DNA of 64,000 bases from CBDCYN01 sp965224205 (GCA_965224205.1 CBDCYN010000038.1:1-64000); one strand, 5' to 3'; positions 24,453 through 34,132 are shown, counted from the stretch's first letter. The notes: generated by a model from the letters alone, not told the origin. Program-made: numbers and translations.

Positions 24453-26729
24453 ATGGCCCAAACACGCCCGATAACTCGATCCCTGCACCTGGCCCTCATT
24501 GTGATGGGGGTCTTCTGGACCAGCGGCGTTTACGCTCAAGATGATTCAGTGAAGCTGACGATCAACCACGACCACCTCGGCCTCGGGGGGCTAACCCGCC
24601 TGGGGTCTTGGACCCCCGTCCTGCTGACTTTAGAAAACCGTTCATCGGACCCGCGAAAGGTGGTCTGCCAGTGGATCTATCACGATAGCGACGGCGACGA
24701 GGTCACCTCGCAACGGGCCCTGACCCTCAGCCCCCAGCAGACCCAGCAGGCATGGATCTACGGGACCCCACCGGTGACCCGTTCAAATTCCGATAAATGG
24801 CGGTTTAGGGTCCTCGATGAGAAGGACAAGCGTCCCCTCGCGTTCCTAGAAGTCCCGCCCGGTCAGTTGGCCGAGCCGTCGCAGGCGATCATCGCGGTCA
24901 CCGGCCCGGCGATGCTGGGGCTGGAACCCTACACCCATCTCGAAACCCAGCACGAGACATGCCGGGTCTTACGCGACCTCGATCCGGCGCTGATCCCCGA
25001 CCGGTGGTACGGGCTGTCACTCATCGAGACCCTGATCTGGACGCCTTTTGGCCGCGGGCCCACCGACGCGGCCATCTCACCCGACACCCACCGGGCGATC
25101 CGCCAGTGGGTCTTGCGCGGCGGGCACCTGATCATCGTTCTTCCCCAGGCCGGGGACACCTGGTTCGATAGCCCCCTGGCCGGTATCCTGCCCAAGGTAC
25201 GTGTCGACGTGGACCACGACGCACCACCGCCGGCCTGGCTGGGCCGGCCCACGAACCCCGACCCGGCCACGATCGATCTCAAAAGACTTCACCCCGCCGA
25301 CGAGAGGGTTTCGGTCTTGTTACGCGACCGTGACCATGAGCCGGTCGTGGTGGCGCGGCGGGTCGGGTTTGGCCGGGTAACCCTCATCGGGGTCGACCTC
25401 ACCGCCCCCCTGGTTATGCTGACTGGGCTGCCCAACGGCCCCTCGTTATGGAAATCAATCCTCGGTTGGCAGAGCCCGGCCTACACCAAATCCGAGATCG
25501 AAGCCAAGCTCAAAGCCCAACAGATCATCAACCCAAGCCTGCGGTATAACCAGCGGCTCGACCGATTCATGGTCGACAAGATCGCGATGTACGGGACCGC
25601 CTCGCCCGCGGTGCTCACGGCCCTGATCCTGTTTACGCTCTACTGGCTGGCGGCGGGGCCGATCGGCTTTGGCGTACTCAAAAAGCGGGGGCTGGCGCGG
25701 CACAGCTGGGTGGCGTTCCTCGGGGTGGTGGTGGTGTTTAGCGTGATCGCGTGGTCCGCGGCAGCGGCGCTACGCCCCACGAATACCGCCGCTGAACACT
25801 TTACGGTTCTGGATATCGACTCCGGATCGGGCCTGGTGCGCGCCCGGTCGTGGCTGTCACTTTTCTCGCCCCAGCGTGGGCACCTACCGGTCGCGGTCGG
25901 GTCGGAGGATGACGCCCCGGGCCGCCACACCCTCGCCAGCGCTGATAGCGAACCCGGCGGCGACGGGGGGTTCATTGATCAACAGCAGTACAAGATCAAA
26001 GCCCTGTCACCGCACGAAGCGGCCCTGCCGTTCCGCGCGACCGCTAAGCAGATCCAGGTCGATTACCTCGACCGAGGGCAGACGGCTGCGGCGTCTGCCC
26101 CGTCGCCCTGGCTGTCGTTCCAGGGTCAGCTGCGGTTCGAAAGGAATCGACTCGTGGGCTCCATCCGTCACGACCTGCCGGGTGATCTAAGCAACCTGCT
26201 GATCGCGTACTGCCCCGGCGACGGGAAAACACCTCTGATTTGGCGTCAGGGTGTATGGCGATCGGGACATCCCCGAAACATCGATCTCAACGCCAGCGAC
26301 AGCCGACCGCTGGTTAGCCCGTACAAGTACGACAAAGACAAACGGCTGTGGATGCAAGAAGGTTACTTGGGAGAGTTATTCGCCAACAACGCGGGGGGGG
26401 CTGCCCTCCCGGGCCACCACCAACCTCCGGTTCCCATCGCTGATGATCAGATCGTTGTAGACATCGAGTTGTTGACGTTCTATAGCTACCTGCCGCCGCC
26501 CGACTACCGGACGCTGGGGTACTTGTCTGGGCAGCGGAACCGCGCTTATAAACGGCATTGGGGCCGTAAGCTCGACCTGGGCGCCATCGTGCCCACACGC
26601 TGTGTTATCCTAATCGGGTACCTGGAAGATGCGCCGACCCCCGTGCCGATGACGCTCCAGGCCCAGCCGTTCGACTCGGCGGGCTGGGCCGTGGTGCGGT
26701 GGGTCTTGCCGGTTGATGAAACCCCATGA
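24453..26729 (+). CDS. Large membrane-anchored protein partnered with ABC ATPase
   Basis: 758 residues from the ATG at 24453; this start gives a clean signal peptide (LHLALIVMGVFWTSGVYAQDD), unlike the longer frame. The extracytoplasmic part has immunoglobulin-like beta-sandwich character (LGSWTPVLLTLENRSSDPRKVVCQW), then a glutamine-amidotransferase-like fold (RAIRQWVLRGGHLIIVLP, VGFGRVTLIGVDLT). Two transmembrane helices follow (VLTALILFTLYWLAAGPIGF and SWVAFLGVVVVFSVIAWSAAA). The C-terminal domain is again outside. The stop overlaps the ABC ATPase start (ATGA). This layout fits the planctomycete membrane proteins encoded beside ABC-2 type ATPases. The exact role is unknown. Confidence 0.8.
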   Translation: MAQTRPITRSLHLALIVMGVFWTSGVYAQDDSVKLTINHDHLGLGGLTRLGSWTPVLLTLENRSSDPRKVVCQWIYHDSDGDEVTSQRALTLSPQQTQQAWIYGTPPVTRSNSDKWRFRVLDEKDKRPLAFLEVPPGQLAEPSQAIIAVTGPAMLGLEPYTHLETQHETCRVLRDLDPALIPDRWYGLSLIETLIWTPFGRGPTDAAISPDTHRAIRQWVLRGGHLIIVLPQAGDTWFDSPLAGILPKVRVDVDHDAPPPAWLGRPTNPDPATIDLKRLHPADERVSVLLRDRDHEPVVVARRVGFGRVTLIGVDLTAPLVMLTGLPNGPSLWKSILGWQSPAYTKSEIEAKLKAQQIINPSLRYNQRLDRFMVDKIAMYGTASPAVLTALILFTLYWLAAGPIGFGVLKKRGLARHSWVAFLGVVVVFSVIAWSAAAALRPTNTAAEHFTVLDIDSGSGLVRARSWLSLFSPQRGHLPVAVGSEDDAPGRHTLASADSEPGGDGGFIDQQQYKIKALSPHEAALPFRATAKQIQVDYLDRGQTAAASAPSPWLSFQGQLRFERNRLVGSIRHDLPGDLSNLLIAYCPGDGKTPLIWRQGVWRSGHPRNIDLNASDSRPLVSPYKYDKDKRLWMQEGYLGELFANNAGGAALPGHHQPPVPIADDQIVVDIELLTFYSYLPPPDYRTLGYLSGQRNRAYKRHWGRKLDLGAIVPTRCVILIGYLEDAPTPVPMTLQAQPFDSAGWAVVRWVLPVDETP

Positions 26730-27655
26730 TCCAGACCCTCAACCTCACCAAACATTACGACCAGCTGGTCGCGTTGCACGAGCTGAACCTCACGGTCGAG
26801 GCCGGCGACTGCTTCGGGTTTATCGGCCCCAACGGCGCCGGCAAGACCACGACGATCAAGATCCTCGCGACCCTGCTGCGCCCCACCTACGGCGAGGCGA
26901 GGGTCGACGGGCTTTCCGTGGGCCCGGTCAACGCCCGGCAGGTGCGGTCGATCATCGGGTACGTGCCCGACTACTTCGGCTCTTATGAAGACATGGTCGT
27001 GCGCGAGTACCTCGAGTTCTTCGCCGCCTCCTACAACATCCACGGCCCGAAACGCGCCCAGGTGATCGACGACGTATTGAGCTTGACCGACCTGACGTAC
27101 AAAGCCGACGCGGAGGTCAACGGCCTATCGCGGGGGATGCAGCAGCGGCTTAGCCTCGCACGGGTCTTGCTGCACGACCCGAAGGTGCTCTTGCTCGACG
27201 AGCCGGCCAGCGGCCTCGACCCGCGGGCTAGGATCGAGATCCGCGAGCTGCTTAAAGAGCTGCACCGGATGGGCAAGACGATCCTGATCAGCTCCCACAT
27301 CCTCCTAGAACTGGCCGACCTGTGCGACAAGGTTGCGGTGATCGAGCAGGGCAAGCTCGTGTTCACCGGCACAGTGCAGGAGATACTCGACCGCGCCCGG
27401 GTGGGGGTGGTGCTGCACGTGGGGGTTGGCCAGCGCGCCACCCAGGCGGCACAAACAATCCGGCAGATCCCGGGGGTTGTCAGCGCCGAAGCGCAAAACG
27501 GCCTGATCCGTGTGAACCTCGAATCCTCAGAAACGAACGCAGCGGCGATCGCCCATCAACTGGTCACGAACGGTTTCTCGCTAACCCGGCTCGAAGAGGA
27601 AAAGGTCAATCTCGAAACCGCGTTCATGAGGCTTACCAAGGGATTGGTGCAGTAG
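26726..27655 (+). CDS. ABC transporter ATP-binding protein
   Basis: 309 residues. Walker A GPNGAGKTTTIK, the Q-loop region around YVPDYFGSYEDM, the ABC signature LSRGMQQRLSLARVLL, Walker B VLLLDEP, the D-loop SGLDPRAR and switch His in ISSHILLEL are all intact, so ATP hydrolysis is expected. It resembles CcmA/ABC-2 export ATPases. The start overlaps the upstream membrane-protein stop by four bases, so the two are coupled. No separate ABC-2 permease follows inside the window; the palindrome at 27696 ends the unit. Confidence 0.92.
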   Translation: MIQTLNLTKHYDQLVALHELNLTVEAGDCFGFIGPNGAGKTTTIKILATLLRPTYGEARVDGLSVGPVNARQVRSIIGYVPDYFGSYEDMVVREYLEFFAASYNIHGPKRAQVIDDVLSLTDLTYKADAEVNGLSRGMQQRLSLARVLLHDPKVLLLDEPASGLDPRARIEIRELLKELHRMGKTILISSHILLELADLCDKVAVIEQGKLVFTGTVQEILDRARVGVVLHVGVGQRATQAAQTIRQIPGVVSAEAQNGLIRVNLESSETNAAAIAHQLVTNGFSLTRLEEEKVNLETAFMRLTKGLVQ

Positions 27656-27695
27656 TCGTCGATACATCGTTTTGGAAGTTCGTGTCGAGTCCCAC

Positions 27696-27780
27696 AGCGA
27701 GCCGCGACCGTGAGGGAGCGGGTTCCGAAGGTTCGGAGGCAAAACCCGAAGAACCCGCTCCCTCACGGTCGCGGCTCGCT
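27696..27780. repeat. REP-type palindrome, perfect 30-bp arms
   Basis: Arms 27696-27725 and 27751-27780 are exact reverse complements starting AGCGAGCCGCGACCGTGAGG, with a 25-base loop that itself contains a short hairpin. Related sequence occurs at 53191-53255, 54423-54538 and 57103-57220. It lies between convergent genes (ABC ATPase and nucleotidyltransferase) and may also end transcription. Confidence 0.85.
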
Positions 27781-27838
27781 GAGAGGGTCACCTGCAAATT
27801 CAAGATAAATAGAACACAGGACGACAACCGGCCGCGGG

Positions 27839-29005
27839 CTACAACAGGTCCTGCTCTTCGGTTTCTTTCTCTGTCCACCGGCGAAACGCCTTGCGCGTGA
27901 GGTGGGCGATCAATAAATGCGGGGGCATGCGCAGCCAGTGGGAGCGCACGTAGAGCACCCACCTCGCCACGCTGTGCAAACGTGATGCACCGTCCGGGCC
28001 TTCGGGGACGATCGCTCTTTCGACGAGGCTGTCCATGACGGTCGCGACCTCGGGCGCGGGCGCGCCGTGCCATGAGGCGTGCTCGACAGGCTCGGGGACC
28101 GGGGTGCCCAGCAGCCGTTTGGCGTAGCGCAAGGCGTAGAACAAGGGGCGTTCCAGCCCGAGCTGCGCCGCGCGGGGCACGAGCTGGTCCCAGAAGCCGG
28201 GTTCGTGTTGCCCAAAGTGTCGCAGCATGTCGTCGATATCGGTCAGGTCGCGCAGCCCGCCGGCGACCTCCCCGTCTTGGAACAGGTGCACGCAGGTGTG
28301 CAGGACCATATCGGTGGGGGCGAGGATCTTGAACGGGTGGTGATCGGTCGCCCGGGCTTGATCGAGCAACAGGTGTGGATCGGCGTGCGGGCCCGGGCCG
28401 TTGTGCACGAAACCGCACGCGGACTCGAACAGCAGGCGCGGGTCGGGGCTTAGCCGACCACTCTCAGGCAGGATGGTGTGGTGCACGTCGATGATGGTCA
28501 GCCGATCGCTGTGTTGCAAAGGCGGCAGCTCGTGCATCCACTGGCGGTAGTACCGGTCGTCGTAGGGGTCGAGCTTCATCGGCTCCCACCCGTGGCGGAT
28601 CAGCGCCGCTTCGACGTCGTTGATCCTTTCTTTAGGGACCATGATGTCGACGTCGGACACGAGCCGGCCACGCGCGGGGGGCAGGCCGGCCATGACGTAC
28701 GCGGCGCCTTTGAGCAGGAGCACTTCGGTCTCGATACCCTCTAACGCCCAGCGGATACGGTTGACCTCCCAACGCACGATCCGGTCGTGTTCGGCGGCTA
28801 CGACGCGCATCGCTTCGAGGTGCTCGCGGACCCGCTCGGGGACCTGGTCCCAGAGGTCAAGGTCCAGCAGTTGCAGGGCTAGGCGTGCGAAGATCCCTGC
28901 GCGGCGGGCACGGGGCATGAGCTGGTCCCATTGGGACGGGGGCAACGAAGCGAGGGCTTGTGGGTCACGCAGCGCGTTGAGGATGAGGTGTTGCGTCACG
29001 GCCAT
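27839..29005 (-). CDS. Nucleotidyltransferase-family protein of HprK-A locus
   Basis: 388 residues from ATG 29005 (the longer frame uses an upstream TTG inside the previous gene). The middle shows VLLLKGAAYVMAG and LVSDVDIMVPKERINDVEAAL, the pattern of the uncharacterised nucleotidyltransferase family PF14907, with the two-Asp metal site (DVD). A later IIDVHHTILPE and FKILAPTDMVLHTCVHLF also match that family. It starts 4 bp after the stop of the HprK-related kinase gene, so they are co-transcribed. Members of this family are often found next to HprK-related kinase and PqqD-like genes. Confidence 0.85.
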   Translation of the reverse strand: MAVTQHLILNALRDPQALASLPPSQWDQLMPRARRAGIFARLALQLLDLDLWDQVPERVREHLEAMRVVAAEHDRIVRWEVNRIRWALEGIETEVLLLKGAAYVMAGLPPARGRLVSDVDIMVPKERINDVEAALIRHGWEPMKLDPYDDRYYRQWMHELPPLQHSDRLTIIDVHHTILPESGRLSPDPRLLFESACGFVHNGPGPHADPHLLLDQARATDHHPFKILAPTDMVLHTCVHLFQDGEVAGGLRDLTDIDDMLRHFGQHEPGFWDQLVPRAAQLGLERPLFYALRYAKRLLGTPVPEPVEHASWHGAPAPEVATVMDSLVERAIVPEGPDGASRLHSVARWVLYVRSHWLRMPPHLLIAHLTRKAFRRWTEKETEEQDLL

Positions 29006-29009
29006 AGAT

Positions 29010-29939
29010 TTAACTGCCGGCCGCGGACGGGGCGGGGGCTGGCAACCGGGCGAAGAGGTCGAGGGCTTCGTCCAGATCGCTGTACGTAAACTCAAAACAG
29101 TCGCAAGTGTCGATCAGATCCGCGAGCATTTCAAACCCGCGCACGCCCAACAGGTTGTAATTGAACGCGCTGTGAGCCAATCGTAGCAACGCCCGGGATC
29201 GCTTCATCGGCAGCAACTGGGTCGTGGCGCCCGGCTGATAACACGGGAACATCACCCACGCCGGCTGGGCGGTTTCATCGGCTCGCTCGATGCTTTGCGT
29301 CGGGGGGCGGATGTGCGTGACCGTGCCCTTGCGCGTCTGGGGCAGGATCGGACCGAATTGTGCCTCAGGGGCGAACGACTTGATGACCGGGATGGAACCG
29401 GCCTTGAGGTTCACCGGCCGGGGGATCGGGGTCAGCCGCCCGTCTTGGCGTCGTAGCAGGCCGATCTCATCGGAGAATAACCGCCAGCCGCGGTGGATCA
29501 TCGCCGCGCAGAGGGTGCTCTTACCGGACCCGGGCGGGGCGGCGAGGATCATGGCCTTGCCGTCGCGCTCCAGCACCGCGGCGTGGAAGATGAGGTATTG
29601 ATGGGCTTCGGTAAAGACGCTGTAGTTGAGCCCCCACTCCAGCAGGGCGATCGCTAAGTGCAGCGGGAACGGGTGGAACGTCTTGGTCCCGTCGAGGATA
29701 AACTCGATCTGCGGCCGCACCCAGCGTCGCAAACCCTGGGGGCGATCGAGGCGGACGTGGTAGTCGGCCAGCTGGGCGTCGGTGTCGATCGGGTAGTCGC
29801 TATAGAGGAACTGGAAGTCGTCGATCATGTTGTCGGCCCGGGTCAGCAGGCGCGTCACGAACGGACCGGTGCGGAAGTACAGCCCGCGGCCGCGTAGCCG
29901 ATCAACAAGATCTGGTCTCGACAGGTCACCGATACGCAT
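29010..29939 (-). CDS. HprK-related kinase A
   Basis: 309 residues. FHAAVLERDGKAMILAAPPGSGKSTL (Walker A about 134-142) and WRLFSDEIGLLRR match the HprK-related kinase A family, a relative of HPr kinase/phosphorylase predicted to act in an unusual PqqD-linked peptide system. The later LKAGSIPVIKSF, GTVTHIRPP and SFNYNLLGVRGFEML are consistent. No typical HPr is seen nearby. It is followed at 4 bp by the nucleotidyltransferase. The PqqD-like partner is probably the gene at 41177, 11 kb away on the other strand. Confidence 0.88.
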   Translation of the reverse strand: MRIGDLSRPDLVDRLRGRGLYFRTGPFVTRLLTRADNMIDDFQFLYSDYPIDTDAQLADYHVRLDRPQGLRRWVRPQIEFILDGTKTFHPFPLHLAIALLEWGLNYSVFTEAHQYLIFHAAVLERDGKAMILAAPPGSGKSTLCAAMIHRGWRLFSDEIGLLRRQDGRLTPIPRPVNLKAGSIPVIKSFAPEAQFGPILPQTRKGTVTHIRPPTQSIERADETAQPAWVMFPCYQPGATTQLLPMKRSRALLRLAHSAFNYNLLGVRGFEMLADLIDTCDCFEFTYSDLDEALDLFARLPAPAPSAAGS

Positions 29940-30030
29940 GGCGTATGGTACACCATCGGGTCAAAGGGGACGGACAATCAAATCGCCGATCGACGTGAAC
30001 CATCCGTCGTTGATCGTCGAGAGTGGTGCT

Positions 30031-30136
30031 ATACGCATCGCGTATCCAAGTACCGCGTCGGGTACGCGCAGGGCACCGAGAATTTCCCTGCCGCGTACAC
30101 GAGTGATGCCGCAATTTCATATGGGAGGGGTATATT
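30031..30136. repeat. 106-bp dispersed repeat, copy A
   Basis: Begins with the small palindrome ATACGCATCGCGTAT and ends GGGTATAT. The same length and order of motifs (TACCGCGTCGGG, GAATTTCCC, CGTACAC, GATGCCGCAATTTC) recur at 60184-60289; a diverged copy is at 52144-52252. No coding content. The rest of the gap 29940-30597 holds only this repeat and the inverted repeat at 30221-30346. Confidence 0.8.
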
Positions 30137-30220
30137 ATCAGTGGGTTGGGACGTAGAAACTATTTTTGCAACCGGGTCATCTGAGGTTCTCGCACTAGCT
30201 GACAAGCAGCCCGCAGGGTG

Positions 30221-30346
30221 ATCTCATTTGGATTTGACGTCTTGTTTTTGCCCGCCAGGGCGGGTCATCGCCATTCGTCTGCGGGGCTGGATGGGCATCG
30301 CCCCGTTCCAGAGCGTTCATGCGGGGTTGAGAAATCCAAATGAGAT
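30221..30346. repeat. 15-bp inverted repeat enclosing a G/C hairpin
   Basis: ATCTCATTTGGATTT at 30221-30235 is the reverse complement of 30332-30346. Between lies a GCCCGCC...GGCGGG stem. The outer motif (ATGAGATCGCC) also occurs at about 54629-54640. MITE-like in form, but no target duplication is evident. Confidence 0.55.
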
Positions 30347-30597
30347 CGCCCTGGCTTGATACCCACACGGATCAATTGACGTTTTATCAAATCGGATCTC
30401 GATGCTAAACTAGCGTTGATTAACGAGTAGCCTATTATCCGCGATAGCGTGTGACGGTTCCCTTGTTTGTTTTCTATGCGGGCTTGGCCATCGGGGATAT
30501 GAAAGAAGCAAAGGCCGGGTGCAGATGGCGTCGAAGTCCCTATGAGTAAAAATCCAACGCAGGACGCGTTCATCGGTGATGGTTTGATCGGGACAGG

Positions 30598-31143
30598 ATG
30601 ATGGGCGGTAACGGATCTGAAAACACGCTTGAAGGCCTGAGGGTACGATCCTATCACCCCCGCGACCAGGACATGGTGTCGCGTTTGTACACCGAGGGTT
30701 TGCTGGCGGGCCAGATCGCTGCCAACGACACCGGCGCTGATATCGAGAACATTGACGACGCTTACTTGAGCGAGCCCCGCAATCATTTCTGGGTGGCCGA
30801 CCTCGACAGCACCGTGGTGGGGATGATCGGGGTTGCTCACGATCACGAGCACACGGCGGAGATCCGTCGGCTGCGGGTCGATAAACACTGGCAAAAGTCA
30901 CCCATCGGGGCCCGCCTGGTTGAAAAGGCCATAAGTCATTGCAAAAAAAGCGGATATTTAAAGATCGTTCTGGACACTCGGTTCGACCCATCCGCCGCGG
31001 TGGGGTTGTTCGATCGGTTCGGCTTCCAGCACACACGAACGAAGAGCTTGCAAGGCAAGGATTTACTAGAATTTTACCTTGACATCTATCGTCAACGCAG
31101 TTCCCATGGCGATGACCCGACGCAGACGGAGATGATCGAGTGA
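30598..31143 (+). CDS. GNAT-family acetyltransferase
   Basis: 181 residues with a GNAT fold: an N-terminal VRSYHPRDQDMVSRLY, the central strand FWVADLDSTVVGMIGVAHD, then AEIRRLRVDKHWQKSPIGARLVEKAISHCKK, which holds a variant acetyl-CoA loop (Q-K-S-P-I-G in place of Q/R-x-x-G-x-G/A), and ILDTR-like VLDTRFDPSAAVGLFDRFGFQ. It would transfer an acyl group from CoA to an unknown amine. A second ATG three bases later is an equally possible start. It stands 63 bp ahead of the DUF309 gene on the same strand. Confidence 0.85.
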   Translation: MMGGNGSENTLEGLRVRSYHPRDQDMVSRLYTEGLLAGQIAANDTGADIENIDDAYLSEPRNHFWVADLDSTVVGMIGVAHDHEHTAEIRRLRVDKHWQKSPIGARLVEKAISHCKKSGYLKIVLDTRFDPSAAVGLFDRFGFQHTRTKSLQGKDLLEFYLDIYRQRSSHGDDPTQTEMIE

Positions 31144-31206
31144 TTGCATTTTCCCATCCATCCGTCCCCGATCCATACAACTTTAACCCTTATCGTTGAA
31201 ATATAG

Positions 31207-31650
31207 ATGGCTCTGCCTCCTGACGATACATCAGCGACTCAAGAGGAACGCCGGATCTTTCACGAAGGGATCGAACTGTTCAATCAAGGCGAATGGTTCG
31301 AAGCCCATGAGGTGTGGGAGGACATCTGGCACATCGCCAGTGGGCCTAAGAAGCGTTTCTACCAGGGCCTGATCCAGTGCGCGGTGACGATTGAGCATAT
31401 CCGTCGCGGCAACCCGAGAGGGGTACGCAGCGTGTATCAGACCGCGTTGCCCAAGTTCGAGGGGTTACCCAACGTCTACATGGGGATCGACATCCCTCAT
31501 CTACTCAAAGCTTTAGATCGCGTGGTGCGCCCGATCCTCGACCTTCCTAGCACCTACTTCGATCCTGCTCGGCCACGAGGCCAGCCCTTGCCCTTCGACC
31601 CAGCCCAAGCCCCCTCGATCCGGCTTCAGTACGATCCTTTTGATCGTTGA
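31207..31650 (+). CDS. DUF309-family protein
   Basis: 147 residues, all-helical. The signature is FHEGIELFNQGEWFEAHEVWEDIW followed by KKRFYQGLIQCAVTIEHIRRGN and GVRSVYQTALPKF, typical of DUF309. The family contains a conserved His/Glu set of unknown function. It probably shares a transcript with the acetyltransferase upstream and may be ended by the strong hairpin at 31805-31850. Confidence 0.88.
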   Translation: MALPPDDTSATQEERRIFHEGIELFNQGEWFEAHEVWEDIWHIASGPKKRFYQGLIQCAVTIEHIRRGNPRGVRSVYQTALPKFEGLPNVYMGIDIPHLLKALDRVVRPILDLPSTYFDPARPRGQPLPFDPAQAPSIRLQYDPFDR

Positions 31651-31804
31651 GCAGGATCAAGCGGCACCGTTTGGGCCCTAAATCCTTCAAGATAAAGACT
31701 TTTCGCCAATATCCGACACGTCGGATCGTACGAAAAATACTCGCATAAACTACTCTTTTCGCCACCTAAGCGAGCGCTAAAGACAGAGCAGAATTGATTT
31801 TTTG

Positions 31805-31850
31805 CAGGCAAACAGTATATTTTGACTATTCAAAATATACTGTTTGCCTG
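31805..31850. repeat. Perfect 21-bp hairpin, AT-rich
   Basis: CAGGCAAACAGTATATTTTGA (31805-31825) is followed by CTAT and its exact complement (31830-31850). It lies in a 365-bp gap that otherwise holds no gene. The A/T core is unlike the surrounding GC-rich DNA. It may be a terminator for the DUF309 gene, an operator, or a short mobile palindrome; no U-run follows directly. Confidence 0.7.
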
Positions 31851-32015
31851 GGCTATTTTGCCAAAAAAATCGTGTTAAAAAAACTTGTCGAGGTTCATGG
31901 ACGCAAGTTCGTTCGCCTGTAAGCCGAACAATTGCTTGAAGTAATCACCCGATCGAGGCGACGGTGATGGGTGCCGTCACCGCCACAGAAAGAACGTTTA
32001 GAGAGGTTAACCCAC

Positions 32016-33428
32016 GTGGACAGTCCATTTCGCAAAACACGCCGTCTTCGCACCGCATGCATAGCCGTTTCCGTAAGCTCCGTAGCGATCTGTAACAATT
32101 TCGTCGCGGCACAGGACGCGGGCGACTCGACAGGCGACGGTCTATCCGAGCCGGTCGATCGCGTCGTGACCGTGATCCCCGAAAACCAGCGGCACCAGTC
32201 CCACGGCGGCCGACCCGACATCCCCAAGCCCCAGAAGCCGGTGATGTCGACCGAGAAAAACGTCGACACCGGCAAGCCCCCACACGAGTGGCAGCACCTC
32301 ACCGACGACTGGTTCGGCGCCCGCCCCTGGCTCGATGACCACGGCGTGGTGTTCGAAGCCTCGATCACCGCGGACTGGTCGTCGAACTGGCACGGCGGGC
32401 AGAACACCAACGGCTCGTCGTTCCGCCACCTGTTTTTATTCGACGTCACCCTCGATACCGAGCGGCTGTTCGGCCTGCCCGGCGGCACCGCCTTCATAGA
32501 TTTCCAGAACCATAACGGCGAAGACGGCTCGGGCGACACCGGGGATTTCCAAGCCTATTCCAACATCGATTCCGACGGCCGCACCGAGATCGCCGAGCTG
32601 TGGTACGAGCACGTGTTCCTTGAAGGGATGCTCCGCGTGAAGGTTGGCAAGGTCGAGGCCAACGCCGAGTTCGCTTATACCGACAACGGCGGGGAGTTCC
32701 TCAACTCCTCGATGGGGTTTAGCCCGACCATCTTCGTATTGCCGACTTACCCGGACCCCTCCATGGCGGTCGTCGTGTTCGTGTATCCGACCGACCAACT
32801 CTACGCGGGCCTGGGGCTCTTCGACGGGGCGGCGGTAGAGGGCGTCACAACCGGGACACGCGGCCCCAGCACGTTCTTCGAGTCCAGCCCAGCCGACATG
32901 TTCGTGATCGGTGAGGCCGGGGTGAAGTGGGAGTGCGGCGACGACGGCCTACCCGGGCGGTTCGGGTTCGGCGGCTGGGGCCACAACGGGTCGTTCGACC
33001 GCTTCGACGGGTCGGGCACCGAGAGCGGCACCGCGGGTTTCTACCTCCTGTTCGATCAAACCGTGTTCCTCGAAGACCCCGCTGACGAGGACAACGAGCA
33101 GGGCGTCGGGGTGTTCGTTCAGTTCGGCTGGGCCGATGCCGATGTCAGTGAAGCCCAGATCCACCTCGGCGCGGGGGTGAACTGGATCGGCCCGATCCCC
33201 ACCCGCGACGACGACGCCACCGGCCTGGGCGTCACCCTCGTGAAGTTCACCGACGACGCCGGTGCCGGATTCACGGACGATTACGAGACCGCGTACGAGG
33301 TGTTCTACAAAGCCCAGATCATGCCATGGCTAGCAGTCAAACCGGATATTCAATACATCATCAACCCCGGCGGCGCGGGCCTCAAGGACGCCCTGGTCGG
33401 GACCGTCCGGGTCGAACTGGTGTTCTAA
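32016..33428 (+). CDS. OprB-like carbohydrate porin
   Basis: 470 residues from GTG 32016, chosen because AGAGAGG precedes it and the protein then starts with a charged n-region and hydrophobic signal (TACIAVSVSSVAICNNFVAAQ); a longer frame starts at 31971. HLTDDWFGARPWLDDHGVVFEASITADWSSN is the typical start of the OprB barrel, and LWYEHVFLEGMLRVKVGKVEANAEFAY is also diagnostic. The C-terminus ends in VELVF, an aromatic residue as expected for outer-membrane insertion. It likely forms a sugar-permeable pore. Confidence 0.88.
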   Translation: MDSPFRKTRRLRTACIAVSVSSVAICNNFVAAQDAGDSTGDGLSEPVDRVVTVIPENQRHQSHGGRPDIPKPQKPVMSTEKNVDTGKPPHEWQHLTDDWFGARPWLDDHGVVFEASITADWSSNWHGGQNTNGSSFRHLFLFDVTLDTERLFGLPGGTAFIDFQNHNGEDGSGDTGDFQAYSNIDSDGRTEIAELWYEHVFLEGMLRVKVGKVEANAEFAYTDNGGEFLNSSMGFSPTIFVLPTYPDPSMAVVVFVYPTDQLYAGLGLFDGAAVEGVTTGTRGPSTFFESSPADMFVIGEAGVKWECGDDGLPGRFGFGGWGHNGSFDRFDGSGTESGTAGFYLLFDQTVFLEDPADEDNEQGVGVFVQFGWADADVSEAQIHLGAGVNWIGPIPTRDDDATGLGVTLVKFTDDAGAGFTDDYETAYEVFYKAQIMPWLAVKPDIQYIINPGGAGLKDALVGTVRVELVF

Positions 33429-33562
33429 ACGGCCTAAGTCATTGTGGACACGGGCCGATAAACCAAAGCAGATGACGGCCCGACTCAAACTTAACAACGC
33501 ATGGCCTTTGGAACGCCACCCGTCATGCGGAACGGTCAAAACTCAAGCTGAAAGGAGAACTC

Positions 33563-34132
33563 ATGAAGAAAGCACACCTTGCTGGATCGATCGTCGCGAC
33601 GCTGATCTTTTGCTCCAGCGCCCCAGCGGAAAACGTCACGCAGCTGGTAGAGAACTACAAATCCGCCGGTCAGGCCATCGTTGATATGGTCAATTCCCAG
33701 TCTGTGTCGGTTGATCAGATCGAAGCCAAGGTCCTAGACCTCACGAAAGCCTCGGTCGAGCTGGCGAACCTGTACAAGCAGGCCCACCCGGACGGAACAC
33801 AGCTGCTGGACGTCGTCATCACCCAGGTCGCTAATGTCGACAACGGCGCGGTCACCGGCGTGGGACCCATGGTCGAGCTATCTTTTGACGAGATCGAAGG
33901 CCAGTGGCACGACCTAGGCTACTTTGAGTCCAACGACTCCGGGGTCGACCTCGAAGACGAAGACAACGAGCACTTTACCGACCCGCTGCACGTAATGATC
34001 CACCCGATCATGGTGCTCCGCGCCGCCAAGGATTTCTCGGCCAGCAACTCGCCCGAGGACCTCAACGCGATGAAGTCGGAAATGGAAGAAGGGCTCGAAC
34101 AGGTCGCCATCGTGGGCGATATGCTCGAATAA
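33563..34132 (+). CDS. Small periplasmic protein beside chemoreceptor
   Basis: 189 residues. A clear signal peptide (MKKAHLAGSIVATLIFCSSAPAE) and a good AAAGGAG site before the ATG. The mature part is helical and acidic; a conserved-looking tract GYFESNDSGVDLEDEDNEHF then DPLHVMIHPIMVLRAAKDF suggests a ligand or metal-binding surface. Family not recognised. It lies 84 bp before the chemoreceptor on the same strand, so it may be its periplasmic binding partner. Confidence 0.75.
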   Translation: MKKAHLAGSIVATLIFCSSAPAENVTQLVENYKSAGQAIVDMVNSQSVSVDQIEAKVLDLTKASVELANLYKQAHPDGTQLLDVVITQVANVDNGAVTGVGPMVELSFDEIEGQWHDLGYFESNDSGVDLEDEDNEHFTDPLHVMIHPIMVLRAAKDFSASNSPEDLNAMKSEMEEGLEQVAIVGDMLE

